From an uncultured Eubacteriales bacterium (GTDB lineage: Bacteria > Bacillota > Clostridia > Oscillospirales > UBA644), in assembly GCA_934454405.1 (NCBI GenBank), contig CAKSFN010000003.1:1-64000 (forward strand): DNA of 64,000 bases, written 5' to 3'. Shown one piece after another: positions 33,806 through 43,880 of this stretch. The notes below the pieces were generated by a model. It saw only the letters and a program-made list of their open reading frames with translations. It was not told the DNA's origin and searched no databases. The first letter of the stretch is position 1, and every line of letters begins with the position of its first letter. The position numbers were made by a program, and so were the translations under genes.

Positions 33806-35097
33806 GTAAAAAAATAGGCATGATCGCGCTCGGCTGCGCCAAAAACAGGGTGGACGCGGAAGTGCTTTTGGGAATGCTTGAAAAAAACGGATACGAGATC
33901 TGCGCCGACCTTGCGGAGTGCGACGCGTGCATAGTGCATACCTGCACTTTTATCGACCCTGCGAAGGAGGAATCCATCGGGGCGATACTCGAGGCGGCGG
34001 AGCATAAAACGGGCGGAAAGCTGAAAAGGCTGATAGTGACGGGCTGTATGGCGGAACGCTATCGCGGCGAGATAATCAGGAATATGCCCGAGGTTGACGC
34101 GTGCCTCGGCTCAAAGTCTTTCGACAGAATAGTCGAAGCGATAGAAAGCGACGGCGTTTACGAATACTACGCGCCGCTTGACACGCCGTGTCCCGACGGC
34201 GAGCGTGTTCTGACTTCAACGGACTATTCCGTTTATGTCAAGATAGCGGACGGCTGCTCAAATCACTGCGCCTACTGCGTTATTCCATCCGTCAGGGGCG
34301 AGTTTCAGCCTCGGCCGTTCGAGGACGTGCTTGATGAGATAAGAACGCTTGCTTTCAACGGCGCGAAAGAGATAAACCTTATCGCGCAGGATACGACGAA
34401 ATATCCGCGTCTTTGCGAGCTTATAGAAAAGACCTGCGCCATTCCGGGCGTTAAATGGGTTCGCGTGCTTTATTGCCGCCCCGAGGGCATAACCGACGGG
34501 ATGCTTAAGCTTATGGCGAAAGAGGAAAAGTTCTGCTCGTATATCGACGTGCCGCTGCAGCACGCTTCGAAAAATGTTTTGAAACGGATGAACAGAAGCG
34601 GCGACGCGAAAAGCCTTGCGGCGCAGATGCGGCATATACGCGATACGGTTCCCGGCGTGTCGCTTCGAACCACGTTTATAACGGGCTTCCCGCACGAAAG
34701 CGAGGCGGAGTTTGAGGAGCTTTGCGAATTTGTTTCCGAGGTCCGCTTCAACAATCTCGGCGTTTTTCCGTATTCGAGAGAGGACGGAACGCCCGCCGCG
34801 AGAATGCGCGGACAGATCGACGCGCAGACAAAGCAGGACAGAGCAGACCGCATTATGCAGCTGCAGCTTCGGCTTCTTGATGACATCAACAAACAGTACG
34901 TGGGAAACACTTATGACGTTCTCGTTGAGGGCGCGGAGGACGGAAAGCTTGTCGGCAGGGCGTATTTTCAGGCTCCCGACATTGACGGAAGAGTTTATTT
35001 CGATTCCGATTTCGCCGTTTCGGAGGGCGATTTCGTCCGCGTTCATATTGATAAATGTAAAGATTACGACCTGTTCGGCAAGGCGGTGAAGGAATGA
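33802..35097 (+). CDS. rimO: Ribosomal protein S12 methylthiotransferase RimO
   Basis: Radical SAM enzyme that methylthiolates an aspartate of ribosomal protein S12. The N-terminal UPF0004 domain has LGCAKNRVDAE and CTFIDPAKEES with cluster cysteines. The radical SAM CxxxCxxC is in DGCSNHCAYCVIP. A C-terminal TRAM domain follows. The early FIDPAKEE signature separates RimO from MiaB. It is 431 residues and overlaps both neighbours by 4 nt. Confidence 0.95.
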   Translation: MSKKIGMIALGCAKNRVDAEVLLGMLEKNGYEICADLAECDACIVHTCTFIDPAKEESIGAILEAAEHKTGGKLKRLIVTGCMAERYRGEIIRNMPEVDACLGSKSFDRIVEAIESDGVYEYYAPLDTPCPDGERVLTSTDYSVYVKIADGCSNHCAYCVIPSVRGEFQPRPFEDVLDEIRTLAFNGAKEINLIAQDTTKYPRLCELIEKTCAIPGVKWVRVLYCRPEGITDGMLKLMAKEEKFCSYIDVPLQHASKNVLKRMNRSGDAKSLAAQMRHIRDTVPGVSLRTTFITGFPHESEAEFEELCEFVSEVRFNNLGVFPYSREDGTPAARMRGQIDAQTKQDRADRIMQLQLRLLDDINKQYVGNTYDVLVEGAEDGKLVGRAYFQAPDIDGRVYFDSDFAVSEGDFVRVHIDKCKDYDLFGKAVKE

Positions 35098-35711
35098 AAA
35101 TCAATAAAAATCTACCGAACTATCTTTGTATTGCGCGTATCGTTATGATACCGTTCGTTTTGCTTTTTCTTTTGGATAATCCCGTTGTGAACGGGATACC
35201 CGTGTATATACGCATGCTTGTTTCGGGCGCGCTGTTCGGCATCGCGATGTTTACGGATATGGCGGACGGAAGGATAGCGCGGCGTTACAATCTTGTCAGT
35301 GACTTCGGAAAATTTCTTGACCCGATAGCGGATAAACTGCTCGTTGTCAGCGTTCTTATGGGCTTTATTTCCGTCGGGCTTGCTTCAAGCGTTGCCGTTA
35401 TTCTCATCGTTGCCCGCGAATTTCTTATTTCGGGGCTTCGTATGCAGGCGGCGGCAAAGGGCGAGGTCATCGCCGCAAGCGTCTGGGGAAAAATCAAAAC
35501 CGCAACGCAGGGCGTCGTTATGGCGTGCGCGTACATTTACGTTATAGTTATGTATTGGTTAAGGGACGCCGCTGCGACGACCATGGCGGCTTCGCACGCG
35601 GACATCTCTTTTCTTCCCGTGCGGATATCCGTCTGGGCGCTTGCCTTGATAACGGTTGTTTCGGTTGTTCCTTATTTTGTAAACGGCGCAAAATTCATTA
35701 AGATGAAATGA
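35094..35711 (+). CDS. pgsA: CDP-diacylglycerol-glycerol-3-phosphate 3-phosphatidyltransferase
   Basis: Membrane enzyme of phosphatidylglycerol synthesis. The CDP-alcohol phosphotransferase signature is complete: DMADGRIARR, then DFGKFLDPIADK. The 205-residue protein has about five membrane segments. The start overlaps the rimO stop (ATGA). The rimO-pgsA neighbourhood next to recA/recX is a familiar Firmicutes arrangement. Confidence 0.95.
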   Translation: MKINKNLPNYLCIARIVMIPFVLLFLLDNPVVNGIPVYIRMLVSGALFGIAMFTDMADGRIARRYNLVSDFGKFLDPIADKLLVVSVLMGFISVGLASSVAVILIVAREFLISGLRMQAAAKGEVIAASVWGKIKTATQGVVMACAYIYVIVMYWLRDAAATTMAASHADISFLPVRISVWALALITVVSVVPYFVNGAKFIKMK

Positions 35712-35727
35712 TTCGGATAGGGGAGTT

Positions 35728-36366
35728 ATGGGAAAAAGACTGAAAGAAGACATTGCCGCTTTCAGGGAAAGAGACCCTGCGGCGCGTTCGGATGCGGAGA
35801 TATTTTTCTGCTATTCGGGGCTGAAAGCGATACGCAGTCACCGCGTTGCGAATTTCTTTTACAGGCACAACTTCAAATTTCTGGCGCGCGTCATATCTCA
35901 GCGCGCAAGACATAAAACGGGCGTGGAGATCCACCCTGCCGCAAAGCTCGGCCGCCGTCTTGTTATCGACCACGGCATGGGCGTCGTTATCGGCGAGACC
36001 GCGGAGATAGGCGACGACTGCCTTATCTATCACGGCGTGACCCTCGGCGGTACGGGCAAGGAAACGGGCAAAAGGCACCCCACGCTCGGCAACAACGTCG
36101 TTATCGGCGCGGGGGCAAAGGTTCTCGGCTCCATAACGATAGGGGACAATTCAAAGGTTGCCGCGGGCGCGGTGGTTTTGTGCGATGTTCCTCCCAATTC
36201 CACGGCGGTGGGCGTTCCTGCACGGATAGCGAAGCGCGACGGTCTGAAAACGCCCGATCTGGATCAGGTGCATATCCCCGACCCCGTTTCGCAGGAGCTC
36301 TGCCGCTTGAAGGGGCAGATAGACGCTTTGCGCTCCGAGCTTAAAAAACTGGAGGAAAAAGAGTGA
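35728..36366 (+). CDS. cysE: Serine O-acetyltransferase
   Basis: Makes O-acetylserine from serine and acetyl-CoA, the first step of cysteine synthesis. The left-handed beta-helix of hexapeptide repeats is clear, with the catalytic-site segments IDHGMGVVIGETAEIGD and YHGVTLGGTG. The C terminus ends in a helical, charged tail (SELKKLEEKE). At 212 residues it belongs to the short bacterial form. It is followed directly by cysS, pairing cysteine supply with tRNA charging. Confidence 0.95.
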   Translation: MGKRLKEDIAAFRERDPAARSDAEIFFCYSGLKAIRSHRVANFFYRHNFKFLARVISQRARHKTGVEIHPAAKLGRRLVIDHGMGVVIGETAEIGDDCLIYHGVTLGGTGKETGKRHPTLGNNVVIGAGAKVLGSITIGDNSKVAAGAVVLCDVPPNSTAVGVPARIAKRDGLKTPDLDQVHIPDPVSQELCRLKGQIDALRSELKKLEEKE

Positions 36367-37790
36367 TGATAAATCTTTATAATTCGCTTACTCACAAAAA
36401 AGAGGAGCTTAAAACTCACGAGCCGGGCGTTTGCACGATGTATACCTGCGGTCCGACCGTGTATCATTTCGCGCATATCGGCAATCTGCGCTCGTATATA
36501 ATGGAAGACGTTCTCGAAAAATATATCAATTATACGGGAATACGCGTTAAGCGCGCGATGAACATAACCGACGTGGGACACCTTTCCTCGGACGCGGACA
36601 CGGGCGAGGACAAGATGCTCAAAGGCGCGAAGCGCGAGCATAAAACCGTTATGCAGATAGCGAAGTTTTATACGGATAAGTTCTTTGAGGACTGCGCCGA
36701 GCTGAATATTAAAAAACCCGGGATTGTTGAGCCCGCAACGCATTGTATTCCCGAATATATCGAGATGATAACGCGCCTGCTGGACAACGGCTCCGCGTAT
36801 ATATCGGGCGGCAACGTGTATTTTGACACCTCGACGCTTAAAAAATACTATGTTTTCAACGACCACGAGGAGGAAAATCTTGCGGTCGGAGTGCGCGAGG
36901 GCGTTTTTGAGGATACCAACAAGAGAAACAAAGCCGATTTTGTTCTTTGGTTCACAAAATCAAAGTTCGAGGATCAGGAGCTGAAATGGGACTCCCCGTG
37001 GGGCGTCGGCTATCCAGGCTGGCACATAGAATGCTCCGCGATAAGCATCAAAAATCTCGGCGAATATCTCGACCTCCATTGCGGCGGCATAGACAACGCT
37101 TTTCCGCATCATACCAACGAGATCGCGCAGTCCGAGGCGTATCTGGGGCACGCGTGGTGCCCGCATTGGTTCCACGTTCTGCACCTGAATACGACCGACG
37201 GCAAGATGTCGAAATCGAAGGGCGAGTTTTTGACGCTTTCGCTGCTTAAAGAAAAGGGCTATGCCCCTGCGGTATACCGCTTTTTCTGCCTGCAATCGCA
37301 TTACCGTAAAAATCTTGTTTTCTCGTATGAGGGACTTGACAATGCGACTGTGGCATACAAAAAGCTCGTTGAGCGCATCGCCGCGCTTGCTCCGAAAGCC
37401 GAAGACGCCGTTGATGAAAGCGCCGCCGCCGCTCTTCGTGAAAGATTCAACGACGGAATGTCAAACGATTTGAACACGTCGCTCGGCATCACCTGCCTTT
37501 ACGACGTTTTGAAATACGACACGAACGATAAGACCAAACGCGCGCTAATCGAAGAGTTCGATACCGTGCTTTCGCTTAATCTTTGCAAAGAAGCGGACGC
37601 GTTGAAGGAAAAAGAGGCGGAGCCGTCCGCCGACCCCGACGCCGCGAGGATAGAGGCGCTGCTTGCCGAACGCGCGCAGGCGAAAAAGGAAAGAAATTTT
37701 GCCCGCGCCGACGAGATCCGTGATTCTCTCAAAACCGAGGGAATCGTGATAACGGACACGCCGAACGGCGCAAAGTGGGAAAGAGTCTGA
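36366..37790 (+). CDS. cysS: Cysteinyl-tRNA synthetase
   Basis: Class I synthetase for cysteine. The N-terminal TCGPTVYHFAHIGN holds the zinc Cys and the HIGH-type motif; KMSKSKG is present as DGKMSKSKGEF. The zinc site continues with WHIECSAIS and the HHTNEIAQSEA segment. It is 474 residues. The ATG at 36366 overlaps the cysE stop by one base; a GTG one codon earlier is less likely. A terminator follows. Confidence 0.97.
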   Translation: MINLYNSLTHKKEELKTHEPGVCTMYTCGPTVYHFAHIGNLRSYIMEDVLEKYINYTGIRVKRAMNITDVGHLSSDADTGEDKMLKGAKREHKTVMQIAKFYTDKFFEDCAELNIKKPGIVEPATHCIPEYIEMITRLLDNGSAYISGGNVYFDTSTLKKYYVFNDHEEENLAVGVREGVFEDTNKRNKADFVLWFTKSKFEDQELKWDSPWGVGYPGWHIECSAISIKNLGEYLDLHCGGIDNAFPHHTNEIAQSEAYLGHAWCPHWFHVLHLNTTDGKMSKSKGEFLTLSLLKEKGYAPAVYRFFCLQSHYRKNLVFSYEGLDNATVAYKKLVERIAALAPKAEDAVDESAAAALRERFNDGMSNDLNTSLGITCLYDVLKYDTNDKTKRALIEEFDTVLSLNLCKEADALKEKEAEPSADPDAARIEALLAERAQAKKERNFARADEIRDSLKTEGIVITDTPNGAKWERV

Positions 37791-37820
37791 AACGGACGCT
37801 CTTTTCGCAATAACATTCAA

Positions 37821-37866
37821 ACTGCGGTCTTTGTCCGTTTCCGAGACAAAAACCGCGGTTTTTTTT
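37821..37866 (+). terminator. Terminator of the recA-cysS operon
   Basis: An interrupted stem (ACTGCGGT with ACCGCGGT, then TTGTC with GACAA) followed by eight or more T. Confidence 0.85.
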
Positions 37867-37937
37867 CGGCGTATCTTAAATTTTTCCGATAGGCGCTTGT
37901 CTTTGCGTAAAACGACCGCAAAAGGAGGGAAAAAACG

Positions 37938-39977
37938 ATGAATATCCCGGACGCGAACGTTTCCGCGCTGAAGGGCGTAGGAACAAAGCTGCAAAAAGAG
38001 CTTGAAAATCTCGGCATATTGACGGTTCGCGACCTGCTTGAATATTTTCCGCGAAGGTATGTCGATTTTTCCCGCGTGACGAAAATTTCCGAGCTTCAGC
38101 CCGATGTTTCGGCTGCTATAGAAGCGACGGTCGTCAAAAAAGCGCGGCCGTTCACCGCGAAGGGGATAACCTTTTCAAAAATCGACGTTTCGGACGGAAC
38201 GGGCGAGGCTCGCCTGACCTTTTACAATCAGCCGTATATTTTGGGTTCTGTCGAGGTCGGCAAAAAATATCTGTTTTACGGCAAGGCGTCAAGGCTCGGC
38301 AGATTCGTCGATATCGACGCCCCGACCGTCGAAAAAGCCGAAAACAAGTATATTCACCCCGTTTATTCCCATTCAAAGGGCATAACTTCAAACAGGATAG
38401 CGTCGCTTGTTCGGCTTGCGCTGAACCATGCCGCGGACGGTGTCCGCGAAACGCTGAGCCTCGAAATGCGTGAAAGGTATTCGCTTCTTCCGCTTTCGGA
38501 GGCGTACCGTCAAATTCATTTTCCGACGGATTTTGTGATGAGGGAAAAGGCGCTTCGCCGCTTTGCTTTTGAGGAACTTCTGCTTTTTTCGCTCGGCATT
38601 ATGACACTGCGCTCGAAAAATCTGAAGCGCGTAGGCAACCCCGTCAGGGGCGATTGCGATATGTCGGCTTTTCTCAAAACGCTGCCGTATACGCTGACGA
38701 ACGCGCAGAGAAGGGCGCTTGACGACTGCCTTTCCGACCTGAAAAGAAAAACGCCCATGTCCCGTATCGTGCAGGGCGATGTCGGAAGCGGAAAAACGGT
38801 CGTCGCCGCCGCTGTGATGTATTACGTCGCAAAGTGCGGCAGGCAGTCCTGCCTTATGGCGCCGACGGAGATACTCGCGGCGCAGCATTTCGCCTCTTTT
38901 ACAAAGCTCTTTGAAGGGTTCGGCGTCAGGTGCGCGCTGCTGACGGGCTCAACTTCCGCGTCGGAGCGGAAAAAACTGCTCGAGGAACTCAAAAACGGCG
39001 ATATTGACGTCCTCATAGGCACGCACGCCGTTTTTCAGAAAGGTGTGGAATTTTCCGACCTTGCGCTTGCCGTGACCGACGAACAGCACCGTTTCGGCAT
39101 AGCGCAGCGGTCAAAGCTTTCGGAAAAGGGCAGCGGCGCGCATATTCTCGTTATGTCCGCAACGCCTATTCCGAGAACTCTTGCAATGATTCTTTACGGC
39201 GATATGGATATTTCCGTCATCGACGAGCTTCCGCCCGGCAGACAGAAAATCTCGACGCACCTCGTGGACGGCTCCTATCACGACAGAATGTATTCGTACC
39301 TGCGCGATGAATGTCTGAAAGGCGCTCAGGCCTATGTTGTCTGCCCGCTTATAGAAGAAAGCGACAACGACGAGATGCGTTCCGCCGTCGAATACGCGGA
39401 CAGGCTCTGTCGGGAGCATTTGAGAGGTATTCCCGTGCGCTGCCTGCACGGCAGAATGAAGGGCAGGGAAAAAGAAGAGATACTCCGCGATTTTGCCGAC
39501 GGAAAAACGCGGGTGCTTGTTTCCACAACGGTGGTCGAGGTCGGCGTCGATGTTCCGAACGCGACGATTATGATTGTCGAAAATGCCGACCGCTTCGGGC
39601 TTTCACAACTTCATCAGCTTCGCGGACGCGTCGGACGAGGAACGAAAAAGTCCTACTGCTTCATTTCGTCCGATACAAAAAACGAAAAGACCCTTGAACG
39701 GCTCAAAGCGTTCTGCTCAACGACGGACGGCTTTGAAATAAGCCGCAGGGATTTGGAAATACGAGGTCCCGGAGACTTTTTCGGACAGCGTCAGAGCGGA
39801 CTTCCCATTTTCCGCCGCGCCGACCTGCTGACGGATATGCAAACGCTCGAGCAGGCTAAGAAAGCCGCGGACGATATACTTGCAGACCCTTTGTGGTTCG
39901 CCGACGAAAGCCTTGTCGGTCTGAAAAACTCCGTTGTCGAGCTTTTTGATAGAGTTGATTTTAATATATTCAGTTAA
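37938..39977 (+). CDS. recG: ATP-dependent DNA helicase RecG
   Basis: Branch-migration helicase for stalled forks and Holliday junctions. A wedge/OB domain occupies the first ~150 residues (opening with a helix-hairpin-helix-like GVGTKLQKELENLGI). The helicase core follows with Walker A GDVGSGKTVVA, the DEQH box, SATPIPRT and QLRGRVGRG. At 679 residues it is full length. AAAGGAGGG precedes the ATG. It stands between two terminators, so it must have its own promoter, which I could not place. Confidence 0.97.
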   Translation: MNIPDANVSALKGVGTKLQKELENLGILTVRDLLEYFPRRYVDFSRVTKISELQPDVSAAIEATVVKKARPFTAKGITFSKIDVSDGTGEARLTFYNQPYILGSVEVGKKYLFYGKASRLGRFVDIDAPTVEKAENKYIHPVYSHSKGITSNRIASLVRLALNHAADGVRETLSLEMRERYSLLPLSEAYRQIHFPTDFVMREKALRRFAFEELLLFSLGIMTLRSKNLKRVGNPVRGDCDMSAFLKTLPYTLTNAQRRALDDCLSDLKRKTPMSRIVQGDVGSGKTVVAAAVMYYVAKCGRQSCLMAPTEILAAQHFASFTKLFEGFGVRCALLTGSTSASERKKLLEELKNGDIDVLIGTHAVFQKGVEFSDLALAVTDEQHRFGIAQRSKLSEKGSGAHILVMSATPIPRTLAMILYGDMDISVIDELPPGRQKISTHLVDGSYHDRMYSYLRDECLKGAQAYVVCPLIEESDNDEMRSAVEYADRLCREHLRGIPVRCLHGRMKGREKEEILRDFADGKTRVLVSTTVVEVGVDVPNATIMIVENADRFGLSQLHQLRGRVGRGTKKSYCFISSDTKNEKTLERLKAFCSTTDGFEISRRDLEIRGPGDFFGQRQSGLPIFRRADLLTDMQTLEQAKKAADDILADPLWFADESLVGLKNSVVELFDRVDFNIFS

Positions 39978-40001
39978 ACATTTTTTAATTTATTATATGT
40001 G

Positions 40002-40044
40002 CGGGGCTGTAAAAAAAACTTGCGTTTTTTTACAGCCCCGTTTT
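40002..40044 (+). terminator. Terminator of recG
   Basis: A 15-bp stem (CGGGGCTGTAAAAAA with its complement) and an 8-nt loop, followed by TTTTC. It lies between convergent recG and spoIVB. Confidence 0.85.
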
Positions 40045-40110
40045 CTTCTTCCGTCGAAATCTTTCAAATAACTCGCAGGCGTTGATGTTGACTGTTATTG
40101 CGTGATCGAA

Positions 40111-41274
40111 TCAGGCTGCGGGTTCGCATTCCGCCAGCATATTTTCGATAAAGACCGCATAGCCCTGCTTCGCGTCGCTGACAAGCACGTGCGTCACCGC
40201 CCCGACGAGCTTTCCGTTCTGGATAACGGGGCTTCCGCTCATGCCCTGCACGATGCCGCCCGTCTTTGCGAGCAGCCCGGCGTCCGTGACCTTTATCAGC
40301 ATATTTTTCGTTTTTCTGCCTCCGTCGCGGTTGATTTTGACGATTTCTATCTCGTACTCCCCGACGCCTCCGGAATCGACCGTGCAGCGGATGAACGCTT
40401 TGCCCGTTCTGACTTCGCCGCTGAGCCCTATCTCCATCGGCTCGGAATAATATTCGCTGCCCCCGTTAAAGGTTCCGAATATTCCGCAGTCGCAGTTTTT
40501 GAAAACGTCCCCGATCGTCTCCGCGTCGAGAAATGTTCCCGATATCTGTCCCGGAGAGCCTGCCCCGCCTTTGACTATTCCCGTTATCGCGGCAGGCACG
40601 ACGGTTCCTTTTTTAAGCGGAAGGATGCGCGATGTGTCCGCGTCCGAGACGGAGTGTCCGAGCGCGCCGAAGGTTCCGTTCCTCGGGTCGTAAAACGTCA
40701 TCGTTCCTATTCCCGCCACGCTGTCACGCACACGCAGTCCGAGCCTGTATTCGCCGTTCTTCGCCTCGGGGCGGACGGCGATCTTCATTTCTTCGTCTCC
40801 GCGCGAGCAGGTCAGCATCAGCTCTCTTCCTCCGCTTTTCGCAACCGCCGCCGCAAGCTCCGCGTTCTGCGAGATCTTTGTTCCGTTCACACCGGTTATG
40901 ATGTCGCCTGCGAGGATGCCTGCCTTTGCCGCGGGCGAGTTTTCGTCCGTGCCTGTTACGATAAGCCCGTCGCAGGAATACTTAACGCCGAATATCTGTC
41001 CGCCCGGAATCACCTTTTCCGCGTCGAGCACCGTTACGTTGACGGTTTTGACGGGGATTACACCGCAAAGATCCACTCGAACCGAGTATCTCGAACCTTC
41101 GCCGAGCCGCGTCAGCGTTGTCGGGCACAGCGTTTCGATGTCGGGCTCCTGTCCCTGCGTGACATAGCAGTTCCTCGGGATCTGGGCGTCGGTATACAGC
41201 CACGCGCAGACCGCGGCGACGGCTATCGCGAGCGGAATCAGAAAAATCCGCTTCAGTTTTTTTGATTTTGGCAT
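40111..41274 (-). CDS. spoIVB: SpoIVB peptidase (S55 family)
   Basis: Sporulation protease secreted from the forespore that triggers pro-sigma-K processing. One membrane segment lies at residues 8-25. A PDZ domain follows (SPAAKAGILAGDIITGVNG). The S55 catalytic domain has the His segment GALGHSVSD and the nucleophile Ser346 in QGMSGSP. It is 387 residues. GGAGAAGGTGA precedes the ATG. This is the clearest sign that the organism, or its recent ancestor, forms endospores. No spo0A is adjacent, although it often follows spoIVB. Confidence 0.95.
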   Translation of the reverse strand: MPKSKKLKRIFLIPLAIAVAAVCAWLYTDAQIPRNCYVTQGQEPDIETLCPTTLTRLGEGSRYSVRVDLCGVIPVKTVNVTVLDAEKVIPGGQIFGVKYSCDGLIVTGTDENSPAAKAGILAGDIITGVNGTKISQNAELAAAVAKSGGRELMLTCSRGDEEMKIAVRPEAKNGEYRLGLRVRDSVAGIGTMTFYDPRNGTFGALGHSVSDADTSRILPLKKGTVVPAAITGIVKGGAGSPGQISGTFLDAETIGDVFKNCDCGIFGTFNGGSEYYSEPMEIGLSGEVRTGKAFIRCTVDSGGVGEYEIEIVKINRDGGRKTKNMLIKVTDAGLLAKTGGIVQGMSGSPVIQNGKLVGAVTHVLVSDAKQGYAVFIENMLAECEPAA

Positions 41275-41570
41275 TGTTCACCTTCTCCGAAGGGTCGGAA
41301 ACCGACGCTGCGTTTTCTTCCGCGACCGTTTTATTGTTTTTTTGAAAAGCCGCGTTTTTTGCCTTTTTGCGCCGGCTCAAAAAAAGAAAAGCACGCCGTT
41401 CCGCCCTTCGTTATTATGTTTGCCGCGCCGCTTTTGAGTATTCCGCGATATAATCGCCAGCGAATGAATATTAAGCCTGAAATGCCTTGCTTTGTCAATG
41501 ATTCTTTATATTTTGTCATTTTTAACCTAAAATTATAAATTTGAGTTGTTCTTTTTGTTGTATTTACGGG
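41275..41570. other. Intergenic region between divergent spoIVB and the HPr gene
   Basis: AT-rich, with no convincing gene. Short frames on both strands have no ribosome-binding sites or family patterns. A forespore-type (sigma-F/G) promoter for spoIVB is expected here, but I could not place one with confidence. Confidence 0.5.
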
Positions 41571-41599
41571 TTGAAGTTTTTTTTCGCGTATGGTAAAAT
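41571..41599 (+). promoter_or_regulatory. Promoter of the HPr-like gene
   Basis: TTGAAG (41571-41576), 17 bp, TAAAAT (41594-41599), about 47 nt before the coding start. Confidence 0.65.
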
Positions 41600-41652
41600 A
41601 AAGTTGTAAAAACGCAGGTATTTTACGGCTGCGTAAAGAGGAGAGACTGTTT

Positions 41653-41922
41653 ATGACATCCAAAACGGTAAAAGTCACCAATACGGTCGGGCTGCACGCG
41701 AGACCGGCAACCTTCTTTATTCAGAAGGCTAACGAATATCAGTGCAACATCTGGGTTGAAAAAGGCGATTGCAGACAGAACGCGAAGAGCCTGCTCGGAA
41801 TTCTTTCGATGGCTATAACGAAGGATACCGTGATAGAGATCATCGCCGACGGCGTTGACGAGACCGAAGCAATCGAAGGTCTGACCGAACTTCTCAACGG
41901 CGGAATTGAAGACCGCAGCTGA
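41653..41922 (+). CDS. HPr-family phosphocarrier protein
   Basis: An 89-residue HPr. The PTS phosphorylation site is His15 in NTVGLHARPAT. The regulatory serine region AKSLLGILSMA is also kept, so both EI and HPr kinase could act on it. It can carry phosphate to sugar transporters or act with CcpA. GAGGAG lies upstream. It stands alone just before uvrC, with no other PTS gene in the window. Confidence 0.95.
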   Translation: MTSKTVKVTNTVGLHARPATFFIQKANEYQCNIWVEKGDCRQNAKSLLGILSMAITKDTVIEIIADGVDETEAIEGLTELLNGGIEDRS

Positions 41923-42041
41923 CGGTTTGCGATTTTCAAACTGAATAGGATATGAAAATAGTGAATGACCGAGGATCTGCTTTTTCGGTTATTGACTATT
42001 TTTGTTCTTTACGGGAAAAATAACGGGAACGGGGGCGTGAA

Positions 42042-43820
42042 ATGACAAAAAGCGAATTGCTCAAAAAAGCGAACGAGCTGCCGATGAAGCCGGGCGTATA
42101 TATGATGAAAAGCGCCGACGGAACGGTTATTTACGTCGGAAAGGCGAAGGCGCTGAAAAACCGCGTCGTAAGTTATTTCCGCAACGGCGAGCAGACGGAA
42201 AAGACTCGTCGTATGGTTTCGCGCGTTGACCGCTTCGATGTTATAATATGCGCAAGCGAGCTGGACGCTCTTCTGACGGAGTGCAGTCTGATAAAGCGTT
42301 ACTCGCCGCTTTACAACATCGCGCTGAAAAACGGCGGCGGATACCCGTTCATTAGGTTTTATATCGACAGGGGCTTTCCCGTTCTGACGACCGAGCGTTT
42401 CAAAAATTCAAAAGGGAAGTATTTCGGGCCGTTTTTGTCGCGCCAGAAATGCAATATGGTCGTCCGTCTTATCTCAAAGGCGTTCGCGCTGCCCGATTGT
42501 TCCGCAAAAAACAGACGCAAAAAGATATGCCTGAACTATCATATCGGGAGATGTCTCGGGTATTGCGAAAACCGCGTCGATGAAGCAAAGCTTGAAGAAC
42601 TCGGCGAAAAAGTCAGCGCGGTTCTGAGCGGAAACGTTGACGCCATACGCGAAAAAGTTGTTTCCGATATGGAAAAAGCCGCCGAAAACCTTGATTTCGA
42701 GCGCGCCGCCGCTTTGCGTGACAGCGCCGCCGCTCTTGCGGAAATAGCGGAGCGTCAGCGCACCGTTTCCGTTCAGAACCGTCACGCGGATTATCTCGGC
42801 TACCGTTCAAACGATAAAAAGACCTGCATTTTTATGTTGCGCATAAGAAACGGATATATTATAGGAGAACGCAGCGATATTTTCGACGAGCCGTTTTCAG
42901 ATTCGCTTTTACGCGAATATATCGAACGCTTTTATTCGGACGACGAAAATCCGCCGAACGGAATTTATATCGACGCCGAATACGAATGGCTTCCTCTCAT
43001 AAACGAATGGCTCAAAAACAAGGTCAAGCTTCCGACGATGAAGCAGGACAGGGAACTGTTGGAAAGCGCTTTCAAAAACGCGGGCGAACGTATGCTTCAA
43101 TACGAGGGCAGAACGATGAAGGCGCAGCGCAATCTTGACGCCTTCTGCAACTTTACGTCGCTGAAAGACGCTTCGTATATGGAGATCTACGACGTCAGCC
43201 AGATGCTCGGCGCGGACGCCGTCTGCGGACAGGTGACCTGCGTTGACGGAATACTCGTCTCGGACAAATACCGCCGCTACAAGGTCGGAAAATCATTCGG
43301 AAACACGGACGATACCGCGTTTATGAGAGAGGCGGTCGAGCGTCGGCTGCGTCATTTCGCGGACGGCGACGAAAAGTTCTCTCCGCTTCCGAAAATCATT
43401 GTCTGCGACGGCGGTCTCGGGCAGATACACGCGGTCAAAGCGGTTGTGGATGCTTTCGGATACGATATAGATGTTATCGGCTTCAAAAAGGACAGCCGCC
43501 ACAGAACGAAAAGCATCGTTTTCTGCGACGGCCGCGAGCTTGATCTGCGCGACGACCCCGAAGTTTTCGCGTTTTGCGGCAGATTGCAGGAAGCCGTGCA
43601 TAAATACGCGATAGGCTATCACCGCGCGCTCCGCGACGAAGCCGCGAGGCGAAGCGAGCTGCTCAAAATCAGCGGTCTCGGAAAAGTTAAGGTCAAAGCG
43701 CTTTTTGATAAATTCAAAACCGTGGAAAAGATGAAAAAAGCGTCGAAAGAGGAACTGATGAGCGTCCCCGGGATAACCGAAGGGCTTGCCTTGAAGATAA
43801 TTTTCGCGCTTGAACAGTAA
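42042..43820 (+). CDS. uvrC: UvrABC system protein C
   Basis: Dual-incision nuclease of nucleotide excision repair. The GIY-YIG domain (PGVYMMKSADGTVIYVGKAK) is N-terminal. Four cysteines in PDCSAKNRRKKICLN and GRCLGYC form the likely iron-sulphur site. The UvrB-binding UVR motif is at about 205-240, followed by the RNase H-like nuclease (VCDGGLGQI) and two helix-hairpin-helix motifs at the C terminus. It is 592 residues, and GGGGG precedes the ATG. Confidence 0.97.
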   Translation: MTKSELLKKANELPMKPGVYMMKSADGTVIYVGKAKALKNRVVSYFRNGEQTEKTRRMVSRVDRFDVIICASELDALLTECSLIKRYSPLYNIALKNGGGYPFIRFYIDRGFPVLTTERFKNSKGKYFGPFLSRQKCNMVVRLISKAFALPDCSAKNRRKKICLNYHIGRCLGYCENRVDEAKLEELGEKVSAVLSGNVDAIREKVVSDMEKAAENLDFERAAALRDSAAALAEIAERQRTVSVQNRHADYLGYRSNDKKTCIFMLRIRNGYIIGERSDIFDEPFSDSLLREYIERFYSDDENPPNGIYIDAEYEWLPLINEWLKNKVKLPTMKQDRELLESAFKNAGERMLQYEGRTMKAQRNLDAFCNFTSLKDASYMEIYDVSQMLGADAVCGQVTCVDGILVSDKYRRYKVGKSFGNTDDTAFMREAVERRLRHFADGDEKFSPLPKIIVCDGGLGQIHAVKAVVDAFGYDIDVIGFKKDSRHRTKSIVFCDGRELDLRDDPEVFAFCGRLQEAVHKYAIGYHRALRDEAARRSELLKISGLGKVKVKALFDKFKTVEKMKKASKEELMSVPGITEGLALKIIFALEQ

Positions 43821-43871
43821 AAATATAAAAAATGACGGCGACGCGGATTTTTCCGTGTCGCCGTCGGTTTT
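43821..43871. terminator. Bidirectional terminator between uvrC and the M18 aminopeptidase
   Basis: A 9-bp core stem (GACGGCGAC / GTCGCCGTC), extended by further pairs, is followed by TTTTT on the plus strand and by an ATTTTTTATATTTTT tract on the minus strand. It should end both convergent operons. Confidence 0.88.
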
Positions 43872-43880
43872 TCAGGCTTG